Of a DNA stretch of 35,807 nucleotides, positions 7,269-16,104 are shown one piece after another. Both the position numbers and the translations under genes were made by a program. The stretch's first letter is position 1. Each line of letters begins with the position of its first letter. The stretch is from Enhydrobacter sp. GTDB taxonomy: Bacteria > Pseudomonadota > Alphaproteobacteria > Reyranellales > Reyranellaceae. Location of the stretch: positions 1 to 35,807 of the forward strand of contig JAHCJV010000059.1 in assembly GCA_026126105.1 (NCBI GenBank), in the 5' to 3' direction. The notes under the pieces are model-generated. The model saw only the letters and a list, made by a program, of their open reading frames with translations. It was not told the origin of the DNA and searched no databases.

Positions 7269-8429
7269 TTACAACCTCCCGCTCACCGCCGCCTCGTACA
7301 TCCTGCGCATCTCGGGCACGCCGGCCTTGATCGGATTGCCGCCGGCCGTGGGATCGACCGCGGCCATCTCCGACAGCCTGTCGAGATGCTCGATCTTCAC
7401 GCCGAGCTCGGCCAAGGTATGCGGGATGCCGACCTCGCGCCGCAGGTCGAGCGCCCACTGCAGGAAGCCGTCGAACGTGGGCGTGCGCAGGTCGAGCCAG
7501 CGCGCCAGCCGCACCACCTTGTCCTCGATGGCCTCGCGATTGAACTTCACGACATAGGGCATCGCCACGGCGTTGGTAAGACCGTGATGCGTGTCGAAGA
7601 CCGCGCCGACCGGATGAGACAGCGAATGGATTGCGCCAAGCCCCTTCTGGAACGCGGTCGAGCCCATCTGCGAGGCCGCCAGCATGTGGCCGCGCGCCTC
7701 GAGATCGTTCCCGTTCCTGACGGCGCGCGAGAGATTCTCCTTCACCAGGCGCATGCCTTCGACGGCAATGCCCTCGGCGTAAGGGTGGTAGCCCGGCGCG
7801 CAATAGGCCTCGAAGCAATGGATGAACGCGTCCAGGCCGGTGCCCGCCGTCAGCTTGGCCGGCAGGCCGACCGTCAGCTCGGGATCGGCGATGACGATCG
7901 CCGGCATCATCTTCGGATGGAAGATCACCTTCTTGGTGTGCGTCGCCTCGTCGGTGATCACCGATGCGCGGCCGGTCTCCGACCCGGTACCTGCCGTGGT
8001 CGGCACCGCGATCGTAGGCAGGATCCCCGCCGGATTGGCGCGCGTCCACCAGTCGCCGATATCCTCGAAATCCCACAGCGGCCGCGTCTGGCCGGCCATG
8101 AAGGCGATCGCCTTGCCGGTATCGAGCCCCGAGCCGCCGCCCCAGGCAATCACGCCATCGCACTTCCCCGCGCGCAACGTTCGCAGGCCCGCCTCGACAT
8201 TGCTCGCCACGGGGTTGGGCCGCACCTCGCTGAAAAGGCCGACGTCGATGCCGGCGCGACGCAGCCCATTCGCCGCATCGGCGATCATCGGCAGCTTGGC
8301 GAGCCCCGGGTCGGTGACCAGCAGAGGTCGGGTGAAGCCCACCGACTTGCAGGCTTCCGCCAGTTCCTTGATGCGCCCGGTGCCAAAGCGGATCGAGGTC
8401 GGGTAGTTCCAGTTGCCCGTCAAAGCCAT
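7269..8429 (-). CDS. Iron-containing (group III) alcohol dehydrogenase
   Basis: The 386-residue protein matches the Fe-ADH family along its length. The nucleotide-binding motif is WGGGSGLDTGKA (about 96-107), and the conserved VPTTAGTGSE is at 142-151. The metal ligands fit Asp200 and His204 (TGLDAFIHCFEAY), His268 (GAIHSLSHP) and His282 (FDTHHGLTNA), spaced as in FucO. Family members reduce or oxidise short-chain alcohols, aldehydes or lactaldehyde with NAD(P). It precedes the demethylating flavoprotein on the same strand, which suggests a shared catabolic route in which it could handle formaldehyde or an aldehyde product. That role is inference. The ATG at 8429 has a poor ribosome binding site. 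Confidence 0.9.
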   Translation of the reverse strand: MALTGNWNYPTSIRFGTGRIKELAEACKSVGFTRPLLVTDPGLAKLPMIADAANGLRRAGIDVGLFSEVRPNPVASNVEAGLRTLRAGKCDGVIAWGGGSGLDTGKAIAFMAGQTRPLWDFEDIGDWWTRANPAGILPTIAVPTTAGTGSETGRASVITDEATHTKKVIFHPKMMPAIVIADPELTVGLPAKLTAGTGLDAFIHCFEAYCAPGYHPYAEGIAVEGMRLVKENLSRAVRNGNDLEARGHMLAASQMGSTAFQKGLGAIHSLSHPVGAVFDTHHGLTNAVAMPYVVKFNREAIEDKVVRLARWLDLRTPTFDGFLQWALDLRREVGIPHTLAELGVKIEHLDRLSEMAAVDPTAGGNPIKAGVPEMRRMYEAAVSGRL

Positions 8430-8662
8430 CGAACGAATTCCATCTGCGCGGCCTCGACCTCGAGAGCCTTGAACGGGTTGGAAACTATCACACCGTGCGC
8501 GGGACGGCGTGGCTCAAATCCGAAAGCGCAGATGGCCACGGTGCGGCGCGTTGCGCCCCCCACGGCCGTGTCCCCCCCCGCGATCGGTAACGCGTCTTCA
8601 GCATTGCAGGGCATCGTTCGGCCCGCCACTCTGGCGCTCATGCTTCCTGCCAGAGGTCATTG

Positions 8663-9838
8663 ATGGCGGTGAACCGCCCTCCGAGCGATGGCGCCCCCGC
8701 AGCGGACGCCGAAGCGCGCGGGAAGCGGCGAAGGCTCGAGCGCTACGCGCGACGTCACGGACTGCCGCTGTCCGACGTCGAAGCCGGCCTCCGGCGGTGG
8801 ACCATTGGAGGTTTGACCTACTTCAGGAAGAAGCCGGAGGATTCCCAACTGCCGGTGGTCGAGCATGTACCTTTGGAAGCCGAGACGATCACTTCGGCTT
8901 TCGTGCCCGGCGTTTACCATCCATCGCTTCCTCCTGGCACCTACTCAGGGGCAGTGTATCGGGAAGACAGGACCCTCGTTCGTGAATTCATGGAATACGA
9001 CGCGCTGACACAGGAGCGCGTGCCGAAGCGGGTCAATCCACCCCTCATCGATCCGGCCAGAGTCGCGCGCGCGCCCCGGATTGACGGCACCTGCGTCTAT
9101 CTGGGGCCGCTCTCGAGTCATTTCGGCCACTTTCTCCTCGAGTCCCTGCCACGCGCCTGGTACCTGAACGAGGCGGCCCCTTCGACCCTGCTCCTGTTTC
9201 ATTCCGCAGCCGCGCGCGTCGAGTTGCCGCCGTTCGCCGTCGCTATACTGAGGGCGCTGGAAATAGATCTGTCCAGGATCAGACTTGCCCACCGCGATCT
9301 CCGCGTGCCCAAGCTCATCCTGCCCGCGACGCAGTTCTGGCTCGGGCTCAAGGCCTCACCCGGCATGTGCGTCGTCTTCGATCGCATCAGGGAAGCGATA
9401 CTGAAGCGCCGGACGACGGCAAGCCGCACACCGCCCAAAGTCTATTTCAGCCGTCGAAACCTCGGCGCAATTCGGGGGAGCGGCAGGCCGCGCGCAGCCA
9501 TTTCGAACGAGGACGAGGCAGAGCTCTTCTTTCGCGAGCGCGGCTACGAGATCGTGAGGCCGGAAACATTGCGGTTCGAGGAACAGGTCGCAATCGTGGC
9601 CAATGCGACACACGTCGCCGGAGCATCGGGTTCCGCCCTCCACCTGATGCTGTTCAACGCCAATCCTCGGGCCAAGCTCATCGAGCTGAGAATGAAACCG
9701 GCGCTCAATCAACTCCTGATCAGTGCCATTCGCGGCAACGCGGCCTTTCACATCTGGAGCGCACGGCGCGACAGCCCGCCCGACGAGGCGATCCTCGACA
9801 TGGACGTCATCGAGCGCGCGATGCGCGAGATAGACTGA
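8663..9838 (+). CDS. Glycosyltransferase family 61 (DUF563) protein
   Basis: The 391-residue protein shows the GT61 pattern: SSHFGHFLLESLPRAWYL (the H-x-x-H-x-x-x-E region, about 150-167), a middle VYFSRRN, and the C-terminal NEDEAELFFRERGYEIVRPE with VANATHVAGASGSALHLMLF. Bacterial GT61 proteins add sugars to capsule or other surface glycans. No signal peptide or membrane segment is visible. ATG 8663 lies 6 bases after AGAGG and is preferred over a TTG three bases earlier. It stands alone between minus-strand metabolic genes and away from the export locus at 16-26 kb. Confidence 0.85.
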   Translation: MAVNRPPSDGAPAADAEARGKRRRLERYARRHGLPLSDVEAGLRRWTIGGLTYFRKKPEDSQLPVVEHVPLEAETITSAFVPGVYHPSLPPGTYSGAVYREDRTLVREFMEYDALTQERVPKRVNPPLIDPARVARAPRIDGTCVYLGPLSSHFGHFLLESLPRAWYLNEAAPSTLLLFHSAAARVELPPFAVAILRALEIDLSRIRLAHRDLRVPKLILPATQFWLGLKASPGMCVVFDRIREAILKRRTTASRTPPKVYFSRRNLGAIRGSGRPRAAISNEDEAELFFRERGYEIVRPETLRFEEQVAIVANATHVAGASGSALHLMLFNANPRAKLIELRMKPALNQLLISAIRGNAAFHIWSARRDSPPDEAILDMDVIERAMREID

Positions 9839-9963
9839 TCGGGCTTCCGCGTTTCGGTGATGGCGGTGAATCGAGGTCGTCAGTCGCGCCTGATGCGAAT
9901 GTGGATCGAGGACTCTTGGCACGGCGAGCCTGGCAGCGGCCATTCACGCCGCCCGGCATCTCT

Positions 9964-11328
9964 TCAGATGATCTCCATGTACCGATCGAGCTCCCAGTCG
10001 GTGATGGCCTTGCGGAACTCACGCTCTTCCCACTCACGCGTTGCAGAATAGTGTTCGACGAAGGCGTCGCCGAACAGATCGCGCGCCGGCTTCGACGCCT
10101 GGAGGCGTGCGGCGGCCTCCATCAATGAGCGCGGCAGCTGCGACTTCGCCGGGTGCTGCTTCTCGTAGCTGTTGCCGTTGATCGGCTCGCCGGGGTCGAG
10201 CCTGTTCTGGATGCCCCACAACCCTGAGCCGACCGCCGCGGCAAGCGCGAGATACGGGTTCGCGTCGGCGGCACCCACGCGGTATTCGACCCGCGTCGAC
10301 TTCGCCGAGCCCGGGATCACTCGCAGCGCGCAGGTGCGGTTTTCGACGCCCCACGCCGAGACGGTCGGTGCCCAGAAACCCGGGATCAGCCGGCGATAGG
10401 AGTTGATCGTCGGGGCGACCACGGCCAGCAGCTCCGGCATCAGCGCCTGCTGGCCGCCGACGAACTGGCGCATCGTCGGGCTCATGCGATGCGGCGCGGT
10501 CTCGTCGAAGAAGACCGGCTTGCCGTCCTTCCACAGCGACATGTGCATATGGCCGCCGCAGCCCGGCCAGTCCTTCGACCACTTGGCCATGAAGGTCGCG
10601 AGCCAGTCGCGCTTCTGCGCCAGCACCTTGGTGAAGAGCTTGAACAGCGCAGCCTTGTCGGCGGCGTCGAGCGCCTCGGAGACGCGCAGCGCAGCCTCGA
10701 GCACGCCGGCGCCGGTCTCCGTGTGGAGGCCTTCGATGCCCATGTCCATGGTCTCGCACAGGGCGAGCAGGTCCTTGTAGAAGTCGGACAGGACAGAGTT
10801 ACGCAGCATCGAATAGCCGAAGAAGCCGGGAGAGATCGGCTTCAGGTTCCGGTAGCCCTTCTCGCGTATCGAGAAGGCCGTCTCGGCGAAGACGAAGAAC
10901 TCGTACTCGAAACCGACCTTGACCTCGAAGCCCATCGCCCTTGCCCGGTCGAGCACCCGGCGCAGCGTGCCCCGCGGGCAGATCGCCTCGGCCTTGTCGA
11001 CGAACTCGCAGAGGAACAGCAGGTTGCCGGGCTCCGTCGCGATCTCGCGGCAAGTCTCCGGCACGATGCGCACGTTCGCGTCGGGATAGGCGGTGTGCCA
11101 GCCGGTGAAGGCGACGTTGTCGTAGATCTGGTCGTTGACGTCCCAGCCCAGCACGACGTCGCAGAAGCCCATGCCGCCCTCGAGCACCGACTTGAACTTG
11201 TCGCGGTGGATGTACTTGCCGCGCAACACGCCGTCGATATCGTGCACACCGACCTTGACGTGCGTCAGGCCGCGCTCCTCGACGATCTTCCAGGCATCGG
11301 CGCCCGTTTTCACCTCACGCGGTTCCAT
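9964..11328 (-). CDS. Glutamine synthetase-like gamma-glutamyl ligase
   Basis: The 454-residue protein has the glutamine-synthetase N-terminal beta-grasp (GVHDIDGVLRGKYI, about 27-40) and catalytic domain: the metal glutamates in GFEYEFFVF (139-147) and TETGAGVLEAAL (203-214), the nucleotide/metal loop GGHMHMSLW (258-266), and the substrate region RVEYRVGAADANPYL (346-360). The GVLRGK start and overall sequence place it with PuuA-like gamma-glutamylpolyamine or gamma-glutamyl-amide synthetases rather than with the assimilatory GlnA. These enzymes join glutamate to an amine using ATP. GGGGGA sits 5 bases before ATG 11328. The TRAP receptor gene lies 38 bases upstream on the same strand, so the two are probably one operon for amine uptake and activation. 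Confidence 0.85.
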   Translation of the reverse strand: MEPREVKTGADAWKIVEERGLTHVKVGVHDIDGVLRGKYIHRDKFKSVLEGGMGFCDVVLGWDVNDQIYDNVAFTGWHTAYPDANVRIVPETCREIATEPGNLLFLCEFVDKAEAICPRGTLRRVLDRARAMGFEVKVGFEYEFFVFAETAFSIREKGYRNLKPISPGFFGYSMLRNSVLSDFYKDLLALCETMDMGIEGLHTETGAGVLEAALRVSEALDAADKAALFKLFTKVLAQKRDWLATFMAKWSKDWPGCGGHMHMSLWKDGKPVFFDETAPHRMSPTMRQFVGGQQALMPELLAVVAPTINSYRRLIPGFWAPTVSAWGVENRTCALRVIPGSAKSTRVEYRVGAADANPYLALAAAVGSGLWGIQNRLDPGEPINGNSYEKQHPAKSQLPRSLMEAAARLQASKPARDLFGDAFVEHYSATREWEEREFRKAITDWELDRYMEII

Positions 11329-11366
11329 CGCTTCCCCCTTCGGTGCTCGGCACGATGACGCGGCAG

Positions 11367-12368
11367 TCAGGTCCGCTTCAATTCGGCAAGATATGCCTCG
11401 ATCGGCGCCCGCGACGACGGCACGCGCTTCATGAAGCCGTCGACGATGGGAGCGGTGCGCTTGCGCAGGTCGGCGAGCATGCCATCGGAAATGGCCACCC
11501 GCGTCATGCCTGCTTCGGTCAGCTTCGCGGCACCGTCTTTGTCCTGCTGGAAGGCCTTGTCCCAGAATTCGGGCTCGAGCTTCCTGGCGATGTCGGCGAT
11601 CGCCCGGCGATGATCGGCGCCGATTCTCCGGAAGGCATCGCTGTTTATCGCGACGATCTCGGCCGACCATTGATGGTACGTGGCATGGAAGAACTTCAGG
11701 AACTCCCAGAGCTTTCCATCGGCGGCGGATACCGCGGAGGTCGACACGCCCGAGACCGCTCCCGAGGCGAGCACGGGACGAGTCTCGACCCACGGGATGA
11801 CCACCGGTGCCATGCCGATCATTGCCAGCATTTCCTGCGTGCTCTTGTCGGCCGCACGGATCTTGACGCCCTTGAGCGCGTCGGCGGTCTCCGCCCTGGC
11901 CTTGAGATGGAGGTACTGGCCGGGCCATGGAACGACATAGAGGATGGTCTGGTTGTTTCGGGCAGCGACCTCGTCGTAGCCTGGACGAATGTGCTTCTGC
12001 AGAATTTTCAGGTCTCCGGCCGATCCGGCGAGAAAAGGAAGGCCGCCAATTCCGAGGAATGGCTCGTCGCCCACCTGCTGGAGATCGAGGTAGGAGGCGA
12101 GCGGCACCAGTCCGTCGCGCACCGCGCGCAAGGATTCCGCACCTGTAAAGCCGAGCTGGCCGCCCGACTTCACGTCGATTTCGACTGCGCCGCCGGTGGC
12201 CTTCCTGACCTCGGCGGCGAAACGCCGGCAATTGACGGTGTGGAAGCTGGCTTCAGGAAGTGTCGTATCGAGTGTCAGCCTCGCCGGTGCCTGCCCGGAC
12301 ACGATCGCCGGCGCCATGATGAGCGCACCCGCAGACCCGTGCAGTACCGCCCTGCGCCCCAATTTCAT
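11367..12368 (-). CDS. TRAP transporter solute-binding protein (DctP type)
   Basis: The 333-residue protein starts MKLGRRAVLHGSAGALIMAP, a twin-arginine signal peptide (Arg5-Arg6) with an AxA-type region near SGQAPA. The mature part follows the DctP/TAXI-like fold: the early TTLPEASFHTVNCRRFAAEV, the central LKGVKIRAADKSTQEML, and VIPWVETRPVLASGAVSG, which normally contacts the ligand carboxylate through arginine. TRAP systems need DctQ and DctM membrane subunits, and neither is in this window. The receptor must therefore work with subunits encoded elsewhere or has been left behind. It is cotranscribed with the glutamine-synthetase-like gene and divergent from the K+ channel gene. Confidence 0.85.
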   Translation of the reverse strand: MKLGRRAVLHGSAGALIMAPAIVSGQAPARLTLDTTLPEASFHTVNCRRFAAEVRKATGGAVEIDVKSGGQLGFTGAESLRAVRDGLVPLASYLDLQQVGDEPFLGIGGLPFLAGSAGDLKILQKHIRPGYDEVAARNNQTILYVVPWPGQYLHLKARAETADALKGVKIRAADKSTQEMLAMIGMAPVVIPWVETRPVLASGAVSGVSTSAVSAADGKLWEFLKFFHATYHQWSAEIVAINSDAFRRIGADHRRAIADIARKLEPEFWDKAFQQDKDGAAKLTEAGMTRVAISDGMLADLRKRTAPIVDGFMKRVPSSRAPIEAYLAELKRT

Positions 12369-12459
12369 GCGAGATCCCACGAACGCCCAGCCATTCGACA
12401 GACCGTAGAACGGCAACCGCCGCGTTGCAATTCGCGCGCCGGGCCGCCTATGGTTCGGT

Positions 12460-13650
12460 GTGGCGGCAACCGCTCCCTCGAGGCGCGCCCGGGCCTACGC
12501 GGCCCTGCGCTATCCAGACACCAGCCACGTCAGCCGGCGCTGGCGCAGCATCCACTTGCTCGTGCTCGGCATCGGGCTTCTGGCGATTGCGGCTTCCTCG
12601 ACCGACGGGCTGCCGACATGGCTCACGCAACTCCTTACCATTGCCGTCCTCGGTGTCGCGTTCGTCTTCACCGCCGAATACGCCGTGCGCCTGTGGTCGG
12701 CTCCCGAGTCCCCCCGCTATGCCGGCCTCTCCGACGGCATGGCTCGGCTGCGCTGGGCGGTTTCGACCAATGGAGCGATATGCCTGCTCGCAGCGCTGCC
12801 CCTCTTCGTCATCGCTCTCGGGACGATGCGCGCCGACAATCAGCACGCGCCGATCTTCTGCATCATCTGGGTACTCAGCCTGGCCAGGCACGCGCCGGCG
12901 ATGGGGACGCTCGCCCGCGTGATTTCCAACGAGCGCGCGACGCTCACCAGCGTGGTCGTTATTTTCCTCATGGTCCTGATCATCGCGGCGACGGGCGCGC
13001 ATATCATGGAGCGCGACGGCCAACCCAAGACGTTCGGCACGCTCCCCGACGCGTTGTGGTGGGCGGTCGTGACGCTCACCACGACAGGGTATGGCGATAC
13101 GGTGCCCCTGACCGCCGGCGGCAGGATGATCGGCTCCGTGGTGATGGTGAGCGGCATCCTGGTGCTGGCCCTGATGACCGGTATCCTCGCCACCGGCTTC
13201 GCCGAGGAAGAGAGACGGCGCGAGTACCTGCGGGTCTGGGATCAGATTACCAAGGTGCCGATGTTCGCGAGCCTCGGCACGGTGACCCTGTCGGAGATCG
13301 TCAGCAAGCTGCGCGTCCGGAATTATCCCCCGCGGATCATCGTGGTGCGCCGCGACGAACCCGGCGAGTCGATGTTCTTCATCTCCGAAGGCGAGGTCGA
13401 GGTTCGGCTGCCGCGCGGTGCCGTTGCGCTCGGACAGGGCGCCTTCTTCGGCGAGATGGCGCTGCTCGACCGGCTGCCGCGCAGCGCGACGGTCGTCACC
13501 ACCAGGCCGACCACCCTGCTGGTGCTCTATGCCAGCGACTTCTACGAGATCGCCGCGAACATTCCCTCGCTTGTGGAAGCCGTCGAGCGCGAGGCTCGGC
13601 GGCGGCGTGCGGAGAATCGAGGCGAGGCGGCGACGGTCGAAACGACCTGA
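12460..13650 (+). CDS. Cyclic-nucleotide-gated potassium channel (MloK1 type)
   Basis: The 396-residue protein has a six-helix voltage-sensor-like membrane domain (about 30-250) with the K+ selectivity filter TTTGYGDT at 207-214 between the last two helices. A cytoplasmic cyclic-nucleotide-binding domain follows at about 265-380, with the phosphate-binding cassette FFGEMALLDRLPRSA at 329-343, where Arg341 should hold the cyclic phosphate. The fourth helix region carries few arginines, as in MloK1, which is gated by ligand rather than strongly by voltage. The start is GTG. ManC begins 85 bases downstream on the same strand. K+ flux controlled by cAMP is the expected role; any link to the glycan genes is inference. 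Confidence 0.88.
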   Translation: MAATAPSRRARAYAALRYPDTSHVSRRWRSIHLLVLGIGLLAIAASSTDGLPTWLTQLLTIAVLGVAFVFTAEYAVRLWSAPESPRYAGLSDGMARLRWAVSTNGAICLLAALPLFVIALGTMRADNQHAPIFCIIWVLSLARHAPAMGTLARVISNERATLTSVVVIFLMVLIIAATGAHIMERDGQPKTFGTLPDALWWAVVTLTTTGYGDTVPLTAGGRMIGSVVMVSGILVLALMTGILATGFAEEERRREYLRVWDQITKVPMFASLGTVTLSEIVSKLRVRNYPPRIIVVRRDEPGESMFFISEGEVEVRLPRGAVALGQGAFFGEMALLDRLPRSATVVTTRPTTLLVLYASDFYEIAANIPSLVEAVEREARRRRAENRGEAATVETT

Positions 13651-13735
13651 GTGGCCATCCAACTTCCGATCCCCCTCGCCGTCGGGTATATCGCGGCGGG
13701 CCGCGCAGCCGTACCGCGCGTTGAAAGGCTTCAAG

Positions 13736-15142
13736 ATGTCCCTCATCACCCCCGTGATCCTGGTCGGAGGCTCAGGCAAGCGCCTGTGGCCGCTGTCGCG
13801 CGAGAGCATGCCCAAGCAGTTCGTTCCGCTGCTCGGCAAGCAGTCGACCTTCCAGCAAACGCTGCTCCGGGTCGCCGATCGCGGCCTGTTCGGCAAGCCC
13901 GTGATCGCGACGAACGACGCCTATCGCTTCATGGCCGAGCAGCAGGCCGGCGAAATCGGGATCGAGATCGACATTCTGGTCGAGCCCGCGCGGCGCGATT
14001 CCGGCCCGGCGATGGGCGCCGCTGCGGCCTACTGCAAGAGGCAGGGCGCCGAGGCCGTGCTGGCGCTGGCCTCGGATCATCTGGTGATCGGGTCGGAGGA
14101 ATTCCTCGCAGGCTGCCGGGAAGGATTGGCTGCCGTCGAGCAGGGCGGCATCGTCACGTTCGGCATTCCGCCGACGGAGCCCAAGACCGACTACGGTTAC
14201 ATCCGACCCGGAAGCGAGCGGATCGGCGCCGTGCAGAAGGTGGCGGCTTTCGTCGAGAAGCCCGACGCGAAGACCGCGCTCCGCTACATCGCCGAAGGGC
14301 TGCTGTGGAACAGCGGCAATTTCCTCTTCCCGCCCACGCTGCTGCTGTCGGAGATGGCGCGGTTCGAGCCTGCGATGGCCGCCGCCGCCGAAGCCGCCGT
14401 GGCCCTGGCCAAGACGACGGGCTCGACGGTGTTCCTCGACGCGGAAGCCTTCGGCAGGGCGCCTGCCAAATCGATCGATTACGCGGTTATGGAACGGACC
14501 GACAAATGCTGGGTCGTGCCGGCCAGGTTCCGGTGGTCCGACCTCGGCACCTGGGACGCCCTGCTCGACGTCGGCAATGCCGACTCGGCAGGCAACGTGG
14601 TCGAAGGGCCGGTCGAGATCGACCATGTGCGCAATTCCTATGTCCGATCCGACGGGCCGTTGACCGCCGTGATCGGCGTCGACGACGTCGTGGTCGTGGC
14701 GATGAACGATGCCGTGCTCGTTGGCCATCGCGACAACCTCCCGCGCCTCAAGGACGTGGTGCAGCGCATGTCCGACGGAAAGCATCGCGCCGCCACGGAG
14801 CACGCGGTGCTGCATCGCCCCTGGGGCACCTTCCAGGACATCGATCGCGGCGAGCGTTTCCGCGCCAAGCGCCTGACGGTCAACCCCAACGGCAAGCTGA
14901 GCCTCCAGAGCCACAGTCGCCGAGCGGAACACTGGGTCGTCGTGAAGGGCATCGCCGAAGTCACGCTCGACGGCCGGGTCGTGACCTTGCACGAGAACCA
15001 GTCGATCTACATTCCAATGGGCGGCGTTCACCGCCTGGCAAATGCCGGGACCGATCCGCTCGAGGTCGTGGAAGTACAGACCGGCGAATACCTCGAGGAG
15101 GACGACATCGTGCGCTACGAAGACGCCTACGCACGCGTCTGA
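13736..15142 (+). CDS. manC: Mannose-1-phosphate guanylyltransferase / mannose-6-phosphate isomerase
   Basis: The 468-residue bifunctional enzyme makes GDP-mannose. Its N-terminal nucleotidyltransferase domain opens with VILVGGSGKRLWPLSRE (motif GGSGKRLWPLSR at 11-22) and contains AFVEKPD. The C-terminal cupin (about 350-460) has RPWGTFQDID, the metal-binding SLQSHSRRAEHWVVVKG and IYIPMGGVHRLAN, the type II mannose-6-phosphate isomerase part. The length is typical for AlgA/ManC/XanB. AAAGG lies about 8 bases before ATG 13736. The amidinotransferase-like gene starts within its stop codon (TGATG), so the two are translationally coupled. Its product would feed the mannosyl- or GDP-sugar-using glycosyltransferases nearby. 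Confidence 0.92.
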   Translation: MSLITPVILVGGSGKRLWPLSRESMPKQFVPLLGKQSTFQQTLLRVADRGLFGKPVIATNDAYRFMAEQQAGEIGIEIDILVEPARRDSGPAMGAAAAYCKRQGAEAVLALASDHLVIGSEEFLAGCREGLAAVEQGGIVTFGIPPTEPKTDYGYIRPGSERIGAVQKVAAFVEKPDAKTALRYIAEGLLWNSGNFLFPPTLLLSEMARFEPAMAAAAEAAVALAKTTGSTVFLDAEAFGRAPAKSIDYAVMERTDKCWVVPARFRWSDLGTWDALLDVGNADSAGNVVEGPVEIDHVRNSYVRSDGPLTAVIGVDDVVVVAMNDAVLVGHRDNLPRLKDVVQRMSDGKHRAATEHAVLHRPWGTFQDIDRGERFRAKRLTVNPNGKLSLQSHSRRAEHWVVVKGIAEVTLDGRVVTLHENQSIYIPMGGVHRLANAGTDPLEVVEVQTGEYLEEDDIVRYEDAYARV

Positions 15143-16104
15143 TGGCGTTTGGCGCGCACCACGAATGGGGCAGGCTGCGGGAGGCCGTGATCGGCATCGC
15201 TCCAGCCGAGGACATCGTCGTTTTCCATGAAGAGTCGCAACGCTGGCTCACGCCGGCAGACGCCGAGTTCTCGCGCAAGCACGCCGGCAGACGCCTCATC
15301 GACGTCGACGCCGATCTGGCCGCGCGCCTGGAGCAGCAGCTCGAAGGCCTCGCCGTATTGCTGGCGACAGAAGGCGTGGCGGTGCATCGTCCCGCTCGAT
15401 TGCACGGCGAGGAACGAAGCTTCATGGCGCCGACCGGCGAAGGCGCCCAGATGTTCCCGCGCGACGGCATGATCGTCCTGGGCGATCACGTGATCGAGGG
15501 CTCGCTGCGGCTGCGCTGCCGGCAGCGCGAGCGCTTCGGCCTGCGGCCCGTCATCCGGAGCATGGTCGCCAACCGCGGCGCGCGCTGGTCGAGCGTGCCG
15601 TTCGGCTCGCCCGCCGCGGTGGATGGTCCCTTTCTGGAAGGCGGCGACGTGCTGCTGAACGGCCGCCAGATCTATGTCGGCATGTCCGGCTGCGCGTCCG
15701 ACATGGCGGGCATAGACTGGCTTCAGGCGCTGCTTGGCAACCTCTACCGCGTGATTCCCGTGGCGCTGCGATCCAACGTGCGCCACCTCGACTGCGCTCT
15801 GGCGCTTATCAGGCCCGGCCTGCTGGTCTGCTGCCCGTCCAGCCTGATCGACGGCCTGCCCAGCGCACTGCGCGACTGGGACAAGATAGAAGTCTCGGCG
15901 GAGGAGGCCACGCGGCTCGCGGCCGACGTGCTGGTCCTAGAGGCGGGGCGCGTCGTCGCCAATGCCGACGGCGGGCGCGTCATCGGCGAGCTGAAGCGGC
16001 GGGAAATCGACGTGATCCCGCTGCCGTTCGACGCCCCGGTCCGCCTGGCCGGCGGGCTGCGCTCGGCCCACCATCCGCTGCTGCGCGAGAGCGTGCTGTC
16101 CTGA
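15142..16104 (+). CDS. Amidinotransferase-family protein with Ser in place of the catalytic Cys
   Basis: The 320-residue protein follows the glycine amidinotransferase / StrB fold: an N-terminal EWGRLREAVIGIAPAED, FLEGGDVLL with Asp169, and NVRHLDCALALIRPG with His215, corresponding to the Asp and His of the catalytic triad. The nucleophilic Cys near the C-terminus normally lies in a GGGLHCATHDVRR-type motif. Here the matching segment is AGGLRSAHHPLLRES and the position is Ser308 (codon TCG). Family members move an amidino group from arginine to an amine, or hydrolyse arginine. With Ser the usual thiouronium chemistry is not expected, so the protein may be inactive, use another residue, or bind a ligand only. 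It overlaps the manC stop by one base and abuts the convergent GT2 stop in a TGATCA palindrome. Confidence 0.75.
   Translation: MAFGAHHEWGRLREAVIGIAPAEDIVVFHEESQRWLTPADAEFSRKHAGRRLIDVDADLAARLEQQLEGLAVLLATEGVAVHRPARLHGEERSFMAPTGEGAQMFPRDGMIVLGDHVIEGSLRLRCRQRERFGLRPVIRSMVANRGARWSSVPFGSPAAVDGPFLEGGDVLLNGRQIYVGMSGCASDMAGIDWLQALLGNLYRVIPVALRSNVRHLDCALALIRPGLLVCCPSSLIDGLPSALRDWDKIEVSAEEATRLAADVLVLEAGRVVANADGGRVIGELKRREIDVIPLPFDAPVRLAGGLRSAHHPLLRESVLS

Noticed and set aside
11343..13724. Long plus-strand open frame spanning the TRAP receptor and channel genes
   Set aside because: It crosses two real genes on opposite strands and has low-complexity Arg-rich sequence.
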